A DNA stretch of 64,000 nucleotides from Sphingomonadaceae bacterium. GTDB lineage: Bacteria > Pseudomonadota > Alphaproteobacteria > Sphingomonadales > Sphingomonadaceae. The DNA is taken from the NCBI GenBank assembly GCA_020850455.1, contig JADZEQ010000010.1, positions 1-64,000 of the forward strand, in the 5' to 3' direction. Positions within the stretch are counted from its first letter, which is position 1, and each line of letters starts with the position of its first letter. Below, piece after piece: positions 61,411-64,000 of this stretch. The notes below the pieces were generated by a model. The model was given only the letters and a program-made list of their open reading frames with translations, made no database searches and had not been told where the DNA came from. The translations under genes were made by a program, and so were the position numbers.

Positions 61411-62211
61411 ATGACAGCCAACAGCCCGCACATCATCGTCTTTGCCAATGAAAAGGGGGGGACGGGTAAATCGACCTGCGCCGTCCATGTCGCGGTGGCG
61501 CTGGCGCGGATGGGGGCCAAGGTGTCGGGGATCGACCTTGACCATCGGCAGCGCAGTTTTCACCGTTACCTCGAAAACCGTACCGAAACGGCGGCGCGGC
61601 GCGGCATCACCCTGCCCACCCCGCGATTTGACGTCTTCGGCGGCGGCAGCGTCGAAAAATTGCAGGAAAAAGTCGTCGCGCTCGCCGATGGGGCGGATTT
61701 CCTGATCGTCGATACGCCGGGGCGCGATGACCGGCTGGCACGATATATGGTGACGCTGGCGCATAGTCTGGTGACACCGATCAACGACAGCTTTGTTGAC
61801 TTTGACCTGATCGGGCAGGTCGATGGCGAAAGTTTCAAGGTCAAGCGCCCGAGCTTTTATGCCGAGGCGATTTGGGAAGCGCGCAAGACGCGCGCGGCGG
61901 TGGATGGCGGCACCATCGATTGGGTAGTGCTGCGCAACCGCTTGCAAAATCAGGATGCGCGCAACATGCGCCGCGTGTCGAGCGCGCTCGACGATTTGGC
62001 CAAACGCATCGGTTTTCGCACCGCGCCCGGCCTTTCCGAACGCGTTATTTTCCGCGAGCTTTTCCCCTCCGGCCTCACCCTGCTCGACCGTGGGCATTTG
62101 GGCGAACTGGGCACCAGCCATTTGGCGGCACGGCAGGAATTGCGCGAAATGATGGCGGCTTTGGCGCTGCCGACCAGCGGCTTTAGCCCGCAATTATCGA
62201 TAGGAGTTTGA
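61411..62211 (+). CDS. mipZ: division-plane positioning ATPase MipZ
   Basis: 266 aa, a ParA-type ATPase. Deviant Walker [10 protein letters not shown] is at residues 14-22, followed by [41 protein letters not shown], and DWVVLRNRL with the C-terminal [20 protein letters not shown]. These are MipZ rather than ParA features. MipZ forms a ParB-anchored gradient that inhibits FtsZ away from midcell. PopZ and DivK homologues are elsewhere in this window. Followed closely by pgmG. Confidence 0.95.
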   Translation: MTANSPHIIVFANEKGGTGKSTCAVHVAVALARMGAKVSGIDLDHRQRSFHRYLENRTETAARRGITLPTPRFDVFGGGSVEKLQEKVVALADGADFLIVDTPGRDDRLARYMVTLAHSLVTPINDSFVDFDLIGQVDGESFKVKRPSFYAEAIWEARKTRAAVDGGTIDWVVLRNRLQNQDARNMRRVSSALDDLAKRIGFRTAPGLSERVIFRELFPSGLTLLDRGHLGELGTSHLAARQELREMMAALALPTSGFSPQLSIGV

Positions 62212-62216
62212 CCAAG

Positions 62217-63602
62217 GTGAGCCATATTTTCCACCCGACACTGCTGCGCGAATATGACATGCGCGGGGTGGTCGGAGATACGTTGCATGCCGCCGATGCC
62301 TTTGCCATCGGGCGTAGTTTCGGAACGATTGTCCGGCGCAGCGGGGGCAGCGGCCGAGTCGTCATCGGCTATGATGGGCGCTTATCGTCCCCCACGCTTG
62401 CCAAGGCTTTGTCCGACGGGCTGCGCGCGAGCGGCTGCGACGTCGTCAACATCGGTCAGGCACCGACCCCGATGCTTTATTTCGCTACCCATCATCTATC
62501 GGCCGATGGCGGCATAGAGGTAACCGGCAGCCATAACCCCCCCGATTATAATGGCTTCAAATTTGTATTGAACGGCGCGCCATTTTACGGGGAGCAGATC
62601 AAGGCGCTGGGCAGCATGGCGGCGACGGCCGACTGGCAGGATGGCTCGGGCGGGGCAGAGGATATCGATATCCTGGATGCCTATGTCGACCGGCTGCTCC
62701 AAGGGTTCGACGGCCCGGCGTTGCGCATCGGCTGGGACGCGGGCAATGGCGCGGCCGGCCCGGTGGTCGAGGCGCTGGTGCGCCGCCTGCCCGGTGAACA
62801 TTTCACGCTTTTCACCGATGTTGATGGCCATTTCCCCAATCATCACCCCGACCCGACCGAGGAGAAGAATCTGGCCGATCTGCGCGCGCTCGTCGCCGAC
62901 AAGCAGCTCGATTTCGGACTGGCTTTTGACGGGGATGGCGACCGGATCGGCGCGATTGACGGCGAAGGGCGCATCATCTGGGGTGATCAATTGCTGCAAA
63001 TCTTCGCCGAAATGGTGCTAAAAGACTGCCCCGGGGCGCCGATCATCGCCGATGTCAAGGCGAGCCGGGCGCTGTTCGAACGTGTCAGCGCGCTCGGCGG
63101 GCAGCCGGTGATGTGGAAGACCGGCCATAGTTTGGTCAAATCCAAGATGAAGGAAATTGGCGCGCCGCTCGCCGGGGAAATGAGCGGGCATATATTTTTC
63201 GCCCACCAATATTATGGCTTTGACGATGCGCTTTATGCCGCCGTGCAATTATTGCAGGCCCCGCAGCAATTGGGGCGTTCGGTGACGGCGTTGCGCGGCG
63301 CGATGGCGCCGATGGTCAATACGCCTGAATTGCGCTTTCAGGTGGATGAGGCGCGCAAATTCGCGGTCATCGACGAAGTGCTCGACCGGCTGAGCGCCGC
63401 CGGGGCCCGTGTCGATCGCACCGATGGTGCGCGCGTCACACAGGGGAGCGGCTGGTGGCTGCTGCGCGCTTCCAATACGCAGGATGTGCTCGTCGCCCGT
63501 GCCGAGGCGGCAGATGCTGCTGGCCTCGCCGAACTGGTGGCCGAAATCGACGCGCAGCTCGCCGCGTCGGGCATCGTGCGCGGGCCGCAAGCCGGACACT
63601 AG
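62217..63602 (+). CDS. pgmG: phosphoglucomutase/phosphomannomutase
   Basis: 461 aa from GTG 62217. [19 protein letters not shown], catalytic serine S105 in [13 protein letters not shown], Mg site FDGDGDR 237-243, sugar-binding GEMSGH and phosphate-binding RASNT-type RASNTQDVL. It interconverts hexose-1- and -6-phosphates for polysaccharide and LPS precursors; in Sphingomonas PgmG serves gellan synthesis. The GTG is preferred over a TTG at 62208, which lies only two bases after AGGAG. Confidence 0.93.
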   Translation: MSHIFHPTLLREYDMRGVVGDTLHAADAFAIGRSFGTIVRRSGGSGRVVIGYDGRLSSPTLAKALSDGLRASGCDVVNIGQAPTPMLYFATHHLSADGGIEVTGSHNPPDYNGFKFVLNGAPFYGEQIKALGSMAATADWQDGSGGAEDIDILDAYVDRLLQGFDGPALRIGWDAGNGAAGPVVEALVRRLPGEHFTLFTDVDGHFPNHHPDPTEEKNLADLRALVADKQLDFGLAFDGDGDRIGAIDGEGRIIWGDQLLQIFAEMVLKDCPGAPIIADVKASRALFERVSALGGQPVMWKTGHSLVKSKMKEIGAPLAGEMSGHIFFAHQYYGFDDALYAAVQLLQAPQQLGRSVTALRGAMAPMVNTPELRFQVDEARKFAVIDEVLDRLSAAGARVDRTDGARVTQGSGWWLLRASNTQDVLVARAEAADAAGLAELVAEIDAQLAASGIVRGPQAGH

Positions 63603-63610
63603 GCCGCAAA

Positions 63611-64000
63611 ATGGCCGATCCGCTGCCGCCGCGCTTTACCAAATGGTTTGCGGCGCGCGGCTGGACGTTGCGCCACCATCAGGCGGCGATGCTCGACGCG
63701 GCGGCGCGGGGCGAACATGCGCTGCTCGTCGCGCCGACCGGGGCAGGCAAGACGCTCGCCGGTTTCCTGCCCGAACTTATCCGCCTCGCGGCGCGCGGGG
63801 GGCAAGGGCTGGGCATATCGACGCTCTATATCAGCCCGCTCAAGGCGCTCGCCGCCGATATGCAGCGCAATTTATTGCAGCCGGTCAACGACATGGCACT
63901 CCCCATCCGGGTGGAAACCCGCACCGGCGACACGGGGGGTGAGGCGCGGCGACGGCAAAAATCACGCCCGCCTGATATTTTGCTGACCACCCCTGAATCG
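63611..64000 (+). CDS. ligase-associated DNA damage response DEXH helicase (partial)
   Basis: 130 codons before the window ends. FTKWFAARGWTLRHHQAAMLDAAARG and Walker A VAPTGAGKT near residues 41-50, then LYISPLKALAADMQRNL and TTPES match the Lhr-like helicase associated with an ATP-dependent DNA ligase and an exonuclease. It lies eight bases after pgmG. Confidence 0.9.
   Translation, partial: MADPLPPRFTKWFAARGWTLRHHQAAMLDAAARGEHALLVAPTGAGKTLAGFLPELIRLAARGGQGLGISTLYISPLKALAADMQRNLLQPVNDMALPIRVETRTGDTGGEARRRQKSRPPDILLTTPES

Noticed and set aside
1-64000. CRISPR arrays, insertion sequences, prophage, integrons, rRNA
   Set aside because: No repeat-spacer pattern, transposase, phage or rRNA signature seen on reading through.

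Overview
The window is 64 kb of GC-rich chromosome from an alphaproteobacterium, most likely a sphingomonad (Sphingomonadales). Several things point that way: MipZ, PopZ (DUF2497) and DivK homologues, a rnd-lptC-lptA-lptB-rpoN block, DUF1489, DUF3572, DUF2093 and DUF4402 proteins, three TonB-dependent receptors, a PgmG-type phosphohexomutase, and two-gene or longer operons joined by ATGA overlaps. I see no transposase, integrase, prophage, CRISPR array or rRNA. Coding density is high and base composition is even, so this reads as core chromosome with some accessory genes.

Layout. 1-6.7 kb: end of a TolC-type efflux protein, popZ-like gene, DUF1489, a coupled reverse operon (DUF3572, HAD hydrolase, RidA-like, DUF482), divK, rpmG, a 106-aa unknown, a GDT1-like membrane protein and a PPC-domain secreted protein. 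6.8-12.8 kb: a two-domain cold-shock protein with a Gly/Arg-rich tail, then RNase D, the LPS-export genes lptC, lptA, lptB, rpoN and a cyclophilin. 13.1-19.9 kb: tRNA-Trp, secE, nusG, rplK, rplA, then a TonB receptor on the other strand, then rplJ and rplL; rpoB does not follow. 20-29 kb: a class A beta-lactamase-like lipoprotein, M20 amidohydrolase, nadB with a P-loop kinase-like gene and an ABC ATPase, two DUF4402 proteins, a zinc-finger protein, TldD and an EEP-family hydrolase. 29.4-39 kb: ammonium transporter, TonB receptor, then a reverse-strand group (Atm1-type ABC exporter, TIGR01244 phosphatase-like protein, small membrane protein, fatty acid hydroxylase-like protein, GMC oxidoreductase). 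39-48 kb: small secreted proteins, M16 peptidase, penicillin-acylase family enzyme and clpB. 48-54 kb: TPR-Asp/Asn hydroxylase, sulfotransferase-like protein and a third TonB receptor. 54-64 kb: M23 peptidase, DUF2093, xseA, purD, HhH protein, acyl-CoA ligase-like enzyme, Sel1-like protein, panC, mipZ, pgmG and the start of a DNA-repair helicase.

Functional links. PopZ, DivK and MipZ are all parts of the alphaproteobacterial polarity and division circuit. Three short sequences resembling CtrA boxes (TTAA-N7-TTAAC, one mismatch each) sit upstream of small uncharacterised genes (106-aa, 88-aa secreted, Sel1-like), which may make them cell-cycle outputs. The window also has rpoN together with a strong-looking sigma-54 promoter in front of amt, and a sigma-32-like promoter in front of clpB. 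The most unusual architecture is the split of the L11-L1 and L10-L12 ribosomal operon by a convergent TonB receptor gene, with rpoBC absent. The most plausible candidate for an undescribed module is the hydroxylase / sulfotransferase-like / TonB receptor group at 48-54 kb. Gene functions are assigned from recognised motifs in the translated sequence; no database search was run.
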